Source of the DNA: Roseobacter sp. MED193
GTDB lineage: Bacteria > Pseudomonadota > Alphaproteobacteria > Rhodobacterales > Rhodobacteraceae
Reading direction: 5' to 3'
Length of the DNA stretch: 64,000 bases
Assembly: GCF_000152965.1 (NCBI RefSeq)
Contig: NZ_CH902583.1
Span: 2,760,363-2,824,362, forward strand
Shown: in pieces, positions 36,167 through 44,887 of the stretch
Layout of the letters: each line of letters starts with the position of its first letter
Numbering within the stretch: the stretch's first letter is position 1
Notes under the pieces: model-generated
What the model was told of the DNA's origin: nothing
Databases searched by the model: none
Seen by the model: only the letters and a program-made list of their open reading frames with translations
Made by a program: the position numbers and the translations under genes

Positions 36167-37671
36167 GAGGTCTCTCCAAATGGCAGGTCCAGTTGGGCGG
36201 AGCCCTTTGGTGAAGGCGTCTTACGTCTGGATCGGTTTTTCCGGCTGGCATGTTTGGCCGCGATCACATCAGCCTGGGTGCGAAAATCTGGGCGACGCCG
36301 AACCTCCCATATCTTTTCGCGTGCAGCTTTTGCGGCTGCCATATGATCAAAAATGCGCTCTGGGTAATGGCGGCCGATCACCTCTGCGGAGTTGTCCGCC
36401 GCCCATGGTTCATGGAGGTGCCTATCGGGTATCTGCGCCAGTTCCGGTAGCCAAATACGTATGAAAATACCCGTTGGATCTTGATCAAATCCCTGCTTGA
36501 CCGGGTTATAGATCCGTACTGTGTTGATGCCCGTGGTGCCGGATTGCATCTGTACCTGGCTCCAGTGAATACCAGGTTCATAGTCGGTGAACATGCGGGC
36601 CAAATGCTGACCGGGTGCGCGCCAGTCGAGCCACAGGTGATAAGCCGCTACAGCCATAAGCATGGCACGCATGCGGAAATTTAGCCAACCAGTGGAGCGG
36701 AGGCACCGCATGCAGGCATCCAAAAACGGATAGCCGGTTTCACCTTTTTCCCATGCCTGCAGCCGTGCGGCGTCCGGCGTTTTGGGGCGAAGATCATCCA
36801 TGAGCCGGTGGAGATTTTCGAACTCGATACGCGGCTCGTCTTCAATCTTCTGGATGAAGTGGCAATGCCAGTGCAATCGGCCTGAGAAGGAGCGTAGGGA
36901 TTTTCGCCAGCTTTTCTCAGCGGGAAGCAGGGCACGTTGGCGTGCCGCATTCGCCTGCGCTACTTCACGCATCGAAACCGCGCCCCAGGCCAAATAGGGC
37001 GAGAGCCGCGAACAGGCGGAGGTGCCCTCAAGCGGGCTGGACATGGCGCGCTGATAGTGTTCACCACGTTGGTTGAGAAAGCTCTCCAGCCGCTCCAACC
37101 CAGCACCCCGGCCCCCGGACTGCCGCCCTGGGCTGACATCTGAGCCAAGGCCAAGATCCCGCGCTGTAGGTATGGACCCTGGCACGATGTCGACTGGGGC
37201 GAGCTGCGGAGCAGAGGCGCAGGGTTGCGCCATCAATCGATCCCAACGCTTAGCCCAACCGTCGCGAGACTGAAGCCTCCGCCAAACTCCATGGTTCTGA
37301 AGCTCGTGCCACGGAATCCCATTGTCGCGGCACCAGGCCGCAACCCGACAATCCCGCTGGAAGGTCCAGCCATTGCCGGATTCCTCATGCGACCATAGTG
37401 CTGAGAGCCTGCCCTGCCGCATCAAGCCTTCTAGGATCTCAACCACCGAGCCCTGGCGGACCACCAGTGGTTGGCCCCTCAGCTTGAGATCATCCCGCAG
37501 TTCTGCCAGGGTTTCCGCTACAAAACACCACTGACGGTGCGATGCGTCAGGCTGCTGCCAAAGATCAGGCTCAACAACATAGAGCGGCAAAACCGGCCCT
37601 ACTTGTGCCGCGCGTGTCAAGGCCGCATGATCCGAACACCGCAGATCTCGTTTGAACCAAACAACTTGCAC
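36163..37671 (-). CDS. phr: Deoxyribodipyrimidine photolyase (cryptochrome/photolyase family)
   Basis: A 502-residue photolyase that uses light and reduced FAD to split pyrimidine dimers. The N-terminal alpha/beta antenna domain reads MQVVWFKRDLRCSDHAALTR. The FAD domain has LSPYLAWGAVSMREV, RSFSGRLHWHCHFIQKIEDE, TGWLNFRMRAMLMAVAAYHL, the flavin region HLARMFTDYEPGIHWSQVQM and GTTGINTVRIYNPVKQGFDQ. The C-terminal tail of about 40 residues is basic (HASRKNRSRRKTPSPKG) and may aid DNA binding. It leads the operon phr-DUF2256-truncated FAD gene-FeS-BCP-like gene, all overlapping. The exact class (CPD class I or a related group) is not fully settled from sequence alone. Confidence 0.92.
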   Translation of the reverse strand: MQVVWFKRDLRCSDHAALTRAAQVGPVLPLYVVEPDLWQQPDASHRQWCFVAETLAELRDDLKLRGQPLVVRQGSVVEILEGLMRQGRLSALWSHEESGNGWTFQRDCRVAAWCRDNGIPWHELQNHGVWRRLQSRDGWAKRWDRLMAQPCASAPQLAPVDIVPGSIPTARDLGLGSDVSPGRQSGGRGAGLERLESFLNQRGEHYQRAMSSPLEGTSACSRLSPYLAWGAVSMREVAQANAARQRALLPAEKSWRKSLRSFSGRLHWHCHFIQKIEDEPRIEFENLHRLMDDLRPKTPDAARLQAWEKGETGYPFLDACMRCLRSTGWLNFRMRAMLMAVAAYHLWLDWRAPGQHLARMFTDYEPGIHWSQVQMQSGTTGINTVRIYNPVKQGFDQDPTGIFIRIWLPELAQIPDRHLHEPWAADNSAEVIGRHYPERIFDHMAAAKAAREKIWEVRRRPDFRTQADVIAAKHASRKNRSRRKTPSPKGSAQLDLPFGETS

Positions 37672-37874
37672 GTCCCATCCACCTTTAGCCGCTAATCCTG
37701 AAGATTACGTCAGCCGACGTGAAACAGATCACAAGGGGACCATTGGCAATGGCCTGTAGGGCCAGAATTTCTGTACTGGGGTCCTAAATGGGATGCGTGG
37801 TGATCGCTATTGCGGACTTAAAACGGATACGCGTTGCGGAGCACGATATGAGGGATTGAGCGCCGTCAGGCGTA

Positions 37875-38645
37875 TTACCTTTTGCCGCTCTCATGCTCCA
37901 GCCTCTGCTGCGCGATCTCGGCGTTGCGTTCTGTACGCTGGTGGTCGATCAGAGACTGTTTCACATAGTCCAGGTGCGCCTCAACGGCTGTGCGGGCAGC
38001 CTTGGGATCGCGCGCCTGTAGCGCAGCATTGATGGCACTGTGTTGGGCGAGAAGCACTTCATAGGTGGTGTGGCGGCTGAACATGATGCGGCGGTTGTAG
38101 AACACGCCCTCATGCAGCAGGTCAAACATCGAGCGCATCATATGCAGCATCACCACATTGTGGCTGGCGTCCATGATGGCGGAATGGAACTGCGCGTCCA
38201 GACTGGCTGCCTCATCCGACACCGAAGGGTCACCCGCCGCGACCATCTTGTCAAAAATCGTCTGGATCAGCTTGAGATCGGCATCGGAGCCAAACTGGGC
38301 TGCGCGCTCGGCGGCGAGCCCCTCCATGTCGCGGCGGAAACTGAGGTAGTCAAACACCGCCTCGTCATGGCGGGCAAAGAGCCGGATCAGGGCGGGCGAG
38401 AAGGCAGAGCCCAGTACGTCGGCAACAAAGATCCCCGAGCCCGCCTTGGCTGTGAGCAAGCCGCCCTCTTGCAGCTCAGCAATGGCATCGCGCAGGGAGG
38501 GCCGCGAAACACCCAGCCGTTCCGCCAGCTCCCTCTCTGAGGGCAAGCGCTCACCAGGGGAGAGGATGCCCCGCAGGATCAGCTGTTCGATCTGGCGCAC
38601 CACTGAGGCGGAGAGTTTCTCGGGCTGAACTTTTTGAAACGGCAT
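37875..38645 (-). CDS. GntR-family regulator with FCD domain
   Basis: A 256-residue FadR-subfamily repressor. The wHTH is at about 8-75 (SASVVRQIEQLILRGILSPG, then LPSERELAERLGVSRPSLRD and LLTAKAGSGIFVADV). The C-terminal FCD domain follows with FDYLSFRRDMEGLAAERAAQ and LDAQFHSAIMDASHNVVMLH, containing the His and Asp residues that bind metal in this domain. The sequence resembles PdhR/LldR/GlcC-type regulators of organic-acid use, so a carboxylate ligand is likely. ATG 38645 follows GAAGAGG. It is divergent from the aminotransferase gene, and an inverted repeat lies between. Confidence 0.9.
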   Translation of the reverse strand: MPFQKVQPEKLSASVVRQIEQLILRGILSPGERLPSERELAERLGVSRPSLRDAIAELQEGGLLTAKAGSGIFVADVLGSAFSPALIRLFARHDEAVFDYLSFRRDMEGLAAERAAQFGSDADLKLIQTIFDKMVAAGDPSVSDEAASLDAQFHSAIMDASHNVVMLHMMRSMFDLLHEGVFYNRRIMFSRHTTYEVLLAQHSAINAALQARDPKAARTAVEAHLDYVKQSLIDHQRTERNAEIAQQRLEHESGKR

Positions 38646-38760
38646 GGGGGCCTCTTCACTGAACTTTGAACAGGGCGCAGGATCTGCCCAATTGGTAAAA
38701 ACATATGACCGCGCCAGGTGCAAGCGCACAAGGGCTGAAGCAGGAAGTGCAAAGGTTGAT

Positions 38761-38790
38761 CACTTCTGTTGAAATAATAGGTCAGAAGTG
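38761..38790. promoter_or_regulatory. Inverted repeat, candidate GntR operator
   Basis: CACTTCTG (38761-38768) and CAGAAGTG (38783-38790) are perfect reverse complements separated by 14 bases, in the 206-base region between the GntR and aminotransferase genes. A TATAAT box follows at 38796-38801. The position suits an operator that overlaps the promoter. It is not the TGGTnnnACCA type expected for PdhR/FadR proteins. Confidence 0.4.
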
Positions 38791-38795
38791 TTGAC

Positions 38796-38801
38796 TATAA
38801 T
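38796..38801 (+). promoter_or_regulatory. Candidate -10 box upstream of the aminotransferase gene
   Basis: A perfect TATAAT, preceded by TTGAC immediately upstream but without a good -35 at 16-18 bases. It could need an activator or a different -35. Confidence 0.35.
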
Positions 38802-38851
38802 CGCAACTTTTCTACCTTCCCATCCAACCTTGAACTGAAAGGAGGTCGCCG

Positions 38852-40069
38852 ATGTTGCTAGAGCAACTCTTTGCCACCCGGACCCACCGTATGAAAGCTT
38901 CCGAAATTCGGGAGTTGTTGAAGCTGCTGAATCGGCCAGGGCTTCTGTCCTTTGCCGGGGGCATTCCGGATCCAGATTTGTTTCCGGCTGCTGAGTTTTC
39001 CGCAGCCTTTCAGGCCGCCCTGCGGCCACAGGAACAGGCGGAGGCGCTGCAATATTCGATTAGCGAAGGCTACCTGCCTCTGCGCCAGTGGATCAGAGGC
39101 GAAATGGCGCGCATGGGCGTGGCCTGCGATGTGGACAACATCCTGATCACCTCTGGTTCACAGCAGGCGCTCGACTATCTGGGTAAGCTGTTCCTCTCCC
39201 CGAACGACACGGCACTTGTGGGCTGGCCCACCTATCTTGGTGCGCTGGCGGCCTTTAATGCCTATGAACCTCGCTATGACCAGCTGAACCCAGGAGGCAA
39301 CCGCTCCCCTGCGAGTTATCGGGAGGCTGCAGCAGAGGCAAACAGCCGCGTAAAATTTGCCTACCTCTCGCCGGACTTTTCCAATCCAACCGGAGAAACC
39401 CTGTCCTTGACGGGCCGCGAGACACTGCTTGACCTTGCGGAGGAGCTGGACTGTGCCGTGATCGAGGATGGTGCCTATCAAGCGTTGCGCTATGAGGGAG
39501 AAGCGATCCCGCCCATTCTAGCGCTGGAGATAGCGCGGAAGGGAAGCATTGAGGATTGCCAGACGATCTATTGCGGATCGTTCTCCAAAACCCTGTCGCC
39601 GGGGCTGCGTATGGGGTGGGTTGTCGCCGCAAAGCCGGTGATCGCACAAATGGTTCTGATGAAACAGGCCGCAGATCTGCATTCGCCGACCCTCAACCAG
39701 ATGGCGGTCCATCAGGTGGCGCAGGACTGTTTTGACCAGCATGTCGCGGGGCTGCGCCTAGCCTATGGGGCCCGTCGTGATGCGATGCTTGCTGCCTTGG
39801 AGGCGTTTATGCCGGACGGGGTGAGCTGGACCAGACCCAAGGGCGGCATGTTTGTTTGGCTGACGTTGCCCAAACAGGTCGACACCGCTGAGGTCCTGAC
39901 GCGGGCCTTGGAACAAGAAAACATCGCTTTTGTTCCTGGCCAGGCCTTTTTTGCCGATGGCGATGGCTGCAATACGCTGAGGTTGAGTTTTTCGGTGCTG
40001 GATGAAGCCGAGATCAGAACGGGTATTGAACGGTTAGGACGGTTACTGAAACAAGGTGCGCGGACTTAG
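38852..40069 (+). CDS. PLP-dependent aminotransferase (2-aminoadipate/MocR-core type)
   Basis: A 405-residue fold-type I aminotransferase. It opens with MKASEIRELLKLLNRPGLLS and FAGGIPDPDLFP, typical of the 2-aminoadipate/LysN-like and MocR catalytic group. Other traits are ALQYSISEGYLPLRQWI, ILITSGSQQALDYLGKL, YLSPDFSNPTGETLS and the PLP lysine in CGSFSKTLSPGLRMGW. No N-terminal DNA-binding domain is present, so it is an enzyme rather than a MocR regulator. AAAGGAGG lies before ATG 38852. The substrate is unknown. Divergence from a GntR-FCD gene suggests induction by a catabolic acid or amino acid. Confidence 0.9.
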   Translation: MLLEQLFATRTHRMKASEIRELLKLLNRPGLLSFAGGIPDPDLFPAAEFSAAFQAALRPQEQAEALQYSISEGYLPLRQWIRGEMARMGVACDVDNILITSGSQQALDYLGKLFLSPNDTALVGWPTYLGALAAFNAYEPRYDQLNPGGNRSPASYREAAAEANSRVKFAYLSPDFSNPTGETLSLTGRETLLDLAEELDCAVIEDGAYQALRYEGEAIPPILALEIARKGSIEDCQTIYCGSFSKTLSPGLRMGWVVAAKPVIAQMVLMKQAADLHSPTLNQMAVHQVAQDCFDQHVAGLRLAYGARRDAMLAALEAFMPDGVSWTRPKGGMFVWLTLPKQVDTAEVLTRALEQENIAFVPGQAFFADGDGCNTLRLSFSVLDEAEIRTGIERLGRLLKQGART

Positions 40070-40136
40070 TTCTGCCCTTTAGGGGGGGGTGGTTTAACTG
40101 GATTTCACGTCAGAATTGCGAGATGCTGGCGAGACT

Positions 40137-40436
40137 ATGCGATATTTGGTTTTATCTCTGTTTGTACCACTTTCGGCCTGCACAGCCTCGCGGGGGTATT
40201 TTGCTGAGACTGAGATCGAGCAGGTGACGGTTGGTATGAGTGTTTTTGAAGTCCGGGTGAAGGGAAACCTGGCTGAAGCCACCCGGATCAATCCGCAATA
40301 TGCGCCGCGTCTGGGCCCGTTGAGGGCGCAGGCGGCACAGGCCATGGCAGAGGTCAGCGGTTGCAGGGTCACGGGGGTTTTGGGGGATCAGGCGCTGATG
40401 ATTGGAGTGTTGAATTGCCCCGCTTTTGGAGGGTGA
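40137..40436 (+). CDS. Small predicted lipoprotein
   Basis: A 99-residue protein with a lipoprotein signal MRYLVLSLFVPLSAC; Cys15 would be lipidated. The mature part shows a beta-rich stretch (IEQVTVGMSVFEVRVKGNLA) and ends with MAEVSGCRVTGVLGDQALMI and GVLNC. Two further Cys (in SGC and NCP) may form a disulfide. The start at ATG 40137 was chosen for the signal; 40116 is in frame upstream. The family was not recognised. It follows the aminotransferase gene by about 67 bases on the same strand. Confidence 0.7.
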   Translation: MRYLVLSLFVPLSACTASRGYFAETEIEQVTVGMSVFEVRVKGNLAEATRINPQYAPRLGPLRAQAAQAMAEVSGCRVTGVLGDQALMIGVLNCPAFGG

Positions 40437-40468
40437 GAGAGAGTTTTCCCCTGTTGGAGAGTGCGGAG

Positions 40469-40529
40469 GAGGGGCCAGCCCCTCTGTGTCTACGACACAT
40501 TCACCCCGAAATATTTTGGGAAAGGTGAA
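40469..40529 (+). repeat. Triple hairpin element with AATATT tail upstream of smc
   Basis: Three inverted repeats follow one another: GAGGGGC/GCCCCTC (40469-40484), TGTGTC/GACACA (40485-40499) and TTCACC/GGTGAA (40500-40529) enclosing AAATATTT. The tail CCGAAATATTTTGGGAAAGG resembles that at 1824-1842, so the element is repeated in the genome. It may act as a terminator for the lipoprotein gene or be a mobile palindromic repeat. Confidence 0.45.
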
Positions 40530-40683
40530 AGCGAGGTCTGGCGGTATTTGCGAGCTGGGTGAGTTATCCACAAGATATGCTTCAGGAGGGGCGGTGAGCT
40601 GCCCGCGCTGGCGCTGTTTGCGTTGACAGAATCTGTAGGAAGCTGCTGGACTCTGTCCCAATAAGAATCACTCAGGGGCGAAT

Positions 40684-43600
40684 TTGCGCTTTTCAAAACT
40701 CAGGCTCAACGGCTTCAAAAGCTTTGTGGACCCGACCGATCTGATCATCGGGGACGGTTTGACCGGCGTGGTCGGGCCCAATGGCTGTGGCAAGTCTAAT
40801 TTGCTGGAGGCGTTGCGCTGGGTGATGGGAGAAACCCGTGCGAAGGCCATGCGCGGTGGCGGCATGGAAGATGTGATCTTTGCGGGCACGACCTCACGTT
40901 CGGCGCGCAATTTCGCCGAGGTGAACCTGCTGATTGATAACTCAGATCGATTGGCACCCTCTGGGTTCAATGAGGCGGATCAGCTGGAAATTGTACGTCG
41001 GATCACCCGGGATGTGGGCAGCGCCTATAAATCAAACGGTAAGGATGTGCGGGCGCGCGATGTGCAGATGCTTTTTGCCGATGCCTCGACGGGGGCGCAT
41101 TCTCCGGCACTGGTGCGGCAGGGGCAGATCTCGGAGCTGATCAACGCCAAGCCCAAGGCGCGCCGTCGCATCCTGGAAGAGGCGGCGGGTATTTCCGGCC
41201 TGTATCAGCGGCGCCATGAGGCAGAGCTGAAGCTGAAGAATACCGAACAGAATTTGCTTCGGGTGGATGATGTGGTTGAGCAGTTGGCAGGGCAGTTGGG
41301 GCAATTGGCGCGCCAGGCGCGCCAAGCGCAGCGCTACCGTGATATCGGCGAAAAGCTGAGAATGGCGGAGGGGATGCTGCTGTATCGGCGCTGGCGCGAG
41401 GCCGATGATGCGCGGTTGAGTGCAGAGCAGGACCTGAGCATTCGTCTGACCCAGGCGGCCAAAGGCGAGGCTCTGTCACGCGCTGCAGCGGCGAACCGCG
41501 CCGAGGCCGAAGAAGGCCTGCCGCCGTTACGTGAAGAAGAGGCCATTGCCGCGGCTGTTCTGCAGCGCCTGGTGGTGCAGCGCGATTCACTTGGCGATCA
41601 AGAAGCCCAGGCGCGTCAGGCCATAGAACAATTGGTGAGCCGGATTCAGCAACTGGGCAATGATATTGAGCGTGAAGGGGGGCTTAACCGGGATGCTGGG
41701 GAAACCATCGAGCGGCTCGACTGGGAGCAAAAGGAACTGGCAAAGGCCAGCGATGGTCATGAGGATCGATTAAGCGAAGCGGGGGAATTGGCGCGGGAAG
41801 CGGCAAAGATCTTGGAGGCCCGCGAAGACCACTTGACCCAGTTGACCGAGGATGTGGCACGTCTCTCGGCACGATATCAATCGGCGCTACGTCTGGTTGA
41901 GGATTGCAAGCGCACTCTGGCACGGTCTGAAGGCGAAGGAGAGGCGGCGCAGCTGGCACAGAATCAAGCCAGCGAAGCGCTTGAGCTGGCCGGAGAAGCT
42001 TTTGAGGCCGCACAGGCGACCGAGGAAGAGGCCCGCGAGGCGGTTGAGATGGCCGAGGAGGCCTTGGCTGCGGCGGATGAGACTCGTACTGAAACGCAGT
42101 CTTTGGAATCCGCTGCACGGGCACAGCGTTCTGAGGCGGAGGGTGAGCTGGGGGCGATCCGCGCTGAAGTCACTGCGCTTGCCAAGCTGCTGGAGCGCGA
42201 TACCGCTGAAAGTGGCCAGATCCTCGATGAGCTGAGCGTGGCGCCGGGTTACGAGAAGGCGCTGGGGGCGGCTCTGGCGGATGACCTGCGGGCGCCTTTG
42301 GCTGCAGTGGATGGGCCGACGGGCTGGCTGACCCTGCCTGGCTATACCCGTGATGTGCCGCTGCCGGACGGAGTGGAACCCCTGGCAAAACATGTGTCCG
42401 GTCCTGAGGCCTTGGCGCGGCGGATTGGCCAGATTGGTCTGGTAGACGGTGATACAGCGCGCGGATTGCAGGCCGAGTTGCAACCAGGACAGCGGCTGGT
42501 AACCCTGGAGGGGGATATCTGGCGTTGGGATGGCTATCGTGCCTGGGCCGAGGATGCCCCTAGTGCAGCAGCGTTGCGGCTGGAACAATTGAACCGGCTG
42601 GAGGCGCTGAAGCAAGAGCTGGAGCGGGTAAGCGCCAGGGCAGAAGGGACGCGGGCGGCCCATGAAACGCTTGTTCGTCGTCTGGATGAGGTGACACAGG
42701 CGGATCAGAACGCTCGACAGGCGCGTCGACTTGCGGACCAGCGCGTGGCGGATGCCGCCCGTGCGCTGAGTCGCGCCGAGGCCGAACGCAACCTGGCTGA
42801 GGGAAAACTGGAAACCCTGGGCATTGCGGTGGCGCGTCATAGTGAGGATGCGATGAACGCCCGGTTACAGCTGGCAGAGGCAGAGAAGTCTCAGGCGGAT
42901 CTCGGGGATCTCGATGCCGCGCGTGCTGGGGTTGAAGACATCAAACAGGGGGTCGAGGCCGCCCGAATTACCATGCTCACCCATCGCTCGGCCCATGATG
43001 AGTTGCGCCGGGAAGGCGAAGCCCGAACCAAACGCGCCCAGCAGGTGACCAAGGAACTATCGGGCTGGCGTCATCGGTTGGAAACCGCCGAACGTCGTAT
43101 TGAAGAACTGGCGGAACGCCGTGAAGCCTCGCAGGAAGAATTGGAAGAGGCCCATGCGGTGCCGACGGAGATCGCGGAGAAACGCGAAGAGCTGAACGAG
43201 GCGATTGAAGATGCCGAAAACCGCAAGACTACGGCTTCGGAGGCTCTGATTGCGGCAGAGGCAGCCCTGCGGGAGTTGGTGCAGATTGAGCGGGACTCTG
43301 AACGCCTGGCCTCGGAAGGGCGCGAGGCCAGGGCGCGCTCTGAGGCGATTTGTGAGGCGGCCCGTGAAACTGTGACCCATGCGGCAGAGCGGATCAGCGA
43401 CGACCAGAACTGCAGCCCACAGGTGCTACTGGAACAGCTGGAGGTGAGCCCCGATCAGATGCCCGCAGCCGAAGAGTTGGAGGCGGAGGTCAACCGGCAC
43501 AAGCGGCAGCGGGATGCCCTGGGTGCGGTGAACCTGCGGGCCGAAGAAGACGCCCGCGAGATCCAGACTGAGCATGACGAGCTGGTCTCGGAGAAGTCTG

Positions 43601-44139
43601 ATCTGGAAGAGGCTATCAAGACACTGCGCAGCGGTATTGCCAGTCTGAACCGCGAAGGGCGTGAACGGCTGCTGACCGCGTTTGAGGAAGTGAATGCCAG
43701 CTTTGCCAATCTCTTTACCCATCTGTTTGGCGGCGGCGAGGCCAATCTGGTGATGGTCGAAAGCGATGATCCGCTGGATGCCGGGCTGGAGATCATGTGC
43801 CAGCCACCGGGCAAGAAGCTCTCGACCCTTTCGCTGCTGTCCGGGGGGGAGCAGACACTTACCGCGATGGCGCTGATCTTTGCGGTATTTTTGTCCAATC
43901 CTGCACCGATCTGTGTGCTGGATGAGGTGGACGCACCGCTGGATGATGCCAATGTCACCCGCTTTTGTGACCTGCTGGACGAGATGTGTCGCCAAACGGA
44001 CACACGGTTTTTGATCATCACCCACCATGCGGTGACCATGGCAAGAATGGATCGGCTGTTTGGAGTTACAATGCAGGAAAAGGGGGTCAGCCAGCTGGTC
44101 TCAGTTGACCTGAAGAAAGCAGAAGCGCTTGTGGCATAG
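40684..44139 (+). CDS. smc: Chromosome segregation protein SMC
   Basis: SMC, with ScpA/ScpB, compacts and separates chromosomes. The 1151-residue protein has the N-terminal head with Walker A GPNGCGKSN (31-39), a long coiled coil, a hinge around 515-630 (VAPGYEKALGAALADDLRAP, RIGQIGLVDGD), a second coiled coil, and the C-terminal head with signature LSLLSGGEQTLTAMAL (about 1049) and Walker B PICVLDEVDAPLDDANV (about 1073). The start is TTG 40684, with AGGGG upstream; no ATG is available that keeps the conserved RFSKLRLNGFKSFVD. The coiled coils are unusually rich in Ala, Glu and Arg. No scp gene is adjacent. Confidence 0.95.
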   Translation: MRFSKLRLNGFKSFVDPTDLIIGDGLTGVVGPNGCGKSNLLEALRWVMGETRAKAMRGGGMEDVIFAGTTSRSARNFAEVNLLIDNSDRLAPSGFNEADQLEIVRRITRDVGSAYKSNGKDVRARDVQMLFADASTGAHSPALVRQGQISELINAKPKARRRILEEAAGISGLYQRRHEAELKLKNTEQNLLRVDDVVEQLAGQLGQLARQARQAQRYRDIGEKLRMAEGMLLYRRWREADDARLSAEQDLSIRLTQAAKGEALSRAAAANRAEAEEGLPPLREEEAIAAAVLQRLVVQRDSLGDQEAQARQAIEQLVSRIQQLGNDIEREGGLNRDAGETIERLDWEQKELAKASDGHEDRLSEAGELAREAAKILEAREDHLTQLTEDVARLSARYQSALRLVEDCKRTLARSEGEGEAAQLAQNQASEALELAGEAFEAAQATEEEAREAVEMAEEALAAADETRTETQSLESAARAQRSEAEGELGAIRAEVTALAKLLERDTAESGQILDELSVAPGYEKALGAALADDLRAPLAAVDGPTGWLTLPGYTRDVPLPDGVEPLAKHVSGPEALARRIGQIGLVDGDTARGLQAELQPGQRLVTLEGDIWRWDGYRAWAEDAPSAAALRLEQLNRLEALKQELERVSARAEGTRAAHETLVRRLDEVTQADQNARQARRLADQRVADAARALSRAEAERNLAEGKLETLGIAVARHSEDAMNARLQLAEAEKSQADLGDLDAARAGVEDIKQGVEAARITMLTHRSAHDELRREGEARTKRAQQVTKELSGWRHRLETAERRIEELAERREASQEELEEAHAVPTEIAEKREELNEAIEDAENRKTTASEALIAAEAALRELVQIERDSERLASEGREARARSEAICEAARETVTHAAERISDDQNCSPQVLLEQLEVSPDQMPAAEELEAEVNRHKRQRDALGAVNLRAEEDAREIQTEHDELVSEKSDLEEAIKTLRSGIASLNREGRERLLTAFEEVNASFANLFTHLFGGGEANLVMVESDDPLDAGLEIMCQPPGKKLSTLSLLSGGEQTLTAMALIFAVFLSNPAPICVLDEVDAPLDDANVTRFCDLLDEMCRQTDTRFLIITHHAVTMARMDRLFGVTMQEKGVSQLVSVDLKKAEALVA

Positions 44140-44322
44140 GAGAAAAATGCGCAAGACTAGCCTATGTGTTTCGCGCAGCCTATTCTAGGTTATGGGGAAA
44201 ACCGGTCAAAATCTTCCTCTTGCTTGCCGGGGGGGCGTCTTCGTAGTTAGGTGTTGGTGATCAGGGTCTGATGATGAAGTGTGGCCCGGAACAGCATTGG
44301 AACAAAAAAATTGGAGGAAATT

Positions 44323-44790
44323 ATGAAACTGACAAAACTTTTTGCGGTTGCCGCTCTTGCGATCAGCCCTGTTGCCGTGCAGGCGGAAAACCTGACCGCC
44401 AGACATTCCAGCAGCATCGAAGGTTTCTTCTTGGATGAAGGATCCAGCGTTGAAGTTCTGGTAGATAATGTCGGTGACCCGCAGCTGAACGTAGAACACT
44501 ATGGCAGCGAATTCACGATTTTCTACTATGGCTGTGAGGACAATACCAACTGCGATTCCATCCAGTTCTATTCGGGGTACGCCACCGATGGATCCGTCCG
44601 GCTGAAGACCGTTAATGACTTCAATGCTGAAAAGCGCTGGGTCCGCGCCTATGTGGCTGACAATGGATCGACCAAGCTGGAGATGGATCTCTACATGGGT
44701 AAGGATGGTATCAGCGCTGATGATTTTGCTACCACAGTGGGCCTTTGGTCACGTCTGATGGGGGATTTTGAAGAGCTCATCGACTATTGA
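44323..44790 (+). CDS. YbjN domain-containing exported protein
   Basis: A 155-residue protein with a signal peptide (MKLTKLFAVAALAISPVAVQ then AE). The mature part fits the YbjN fold: VEVLVDNVGDPQLNVEHYGS, FTIFYYGCEDNTNCDSIQFY with two Cys spaced by seven residues, RLKTVNDFNAEKRWVRAYV and KLEMDLYMGKDGISADDF. Periplasmic YbjN proteins are of unknown function; the E. coli protein is linked to stress and motility phenotypes. ATG 44323 follows GGAGGAAATT. A strong terminator follows at 44833-44861. Confidence 0.85.
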   Translation: MKLTKLFAVAALAISPVAVQAENLTARHSSSIEGFFLDEGSSVEVLVDNVGDPQLNVEHYGSEFTIFYYGCEDNTNCDSIQFYSGYATDGSVRLKTVNDFNAEKRWVRAYVADNGSTKLEMDLYMGKDGISADDFATTVGLWSRLMGDFEELIDY

Positions 44791-44832
44791 GGAGCGCCCT
44801 TCAAGGCCTGAGGGGACAATAGAGAGTTGAAC

Positions 44833-44861
44833 AAGGGGCATGACGGATCATGCCCCTTTTT
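44833..44861 (+). terminator. Terminator after the YbjN gene
   Basis: AAGGGGCATGA (44833-44843) and TCATGCCCCTT (44848-44858) form a perfect 11-bp stem with a 4-base CGGA loop, followed by T at 44857-44861. It separates the converging YbjN and transglycosylase genes and may work in both directions. Confidence 0.9.
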
Positions 44862-44887
44862 CTGTTCGCGCTCAGGATCTGTCTGGC

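Noticed and set aside
41887..42840. Open frame of 317 codons antisense to smc
   Set aside because: Shadow of the Ala/Glu-rich coiled coil; low-complexity product.
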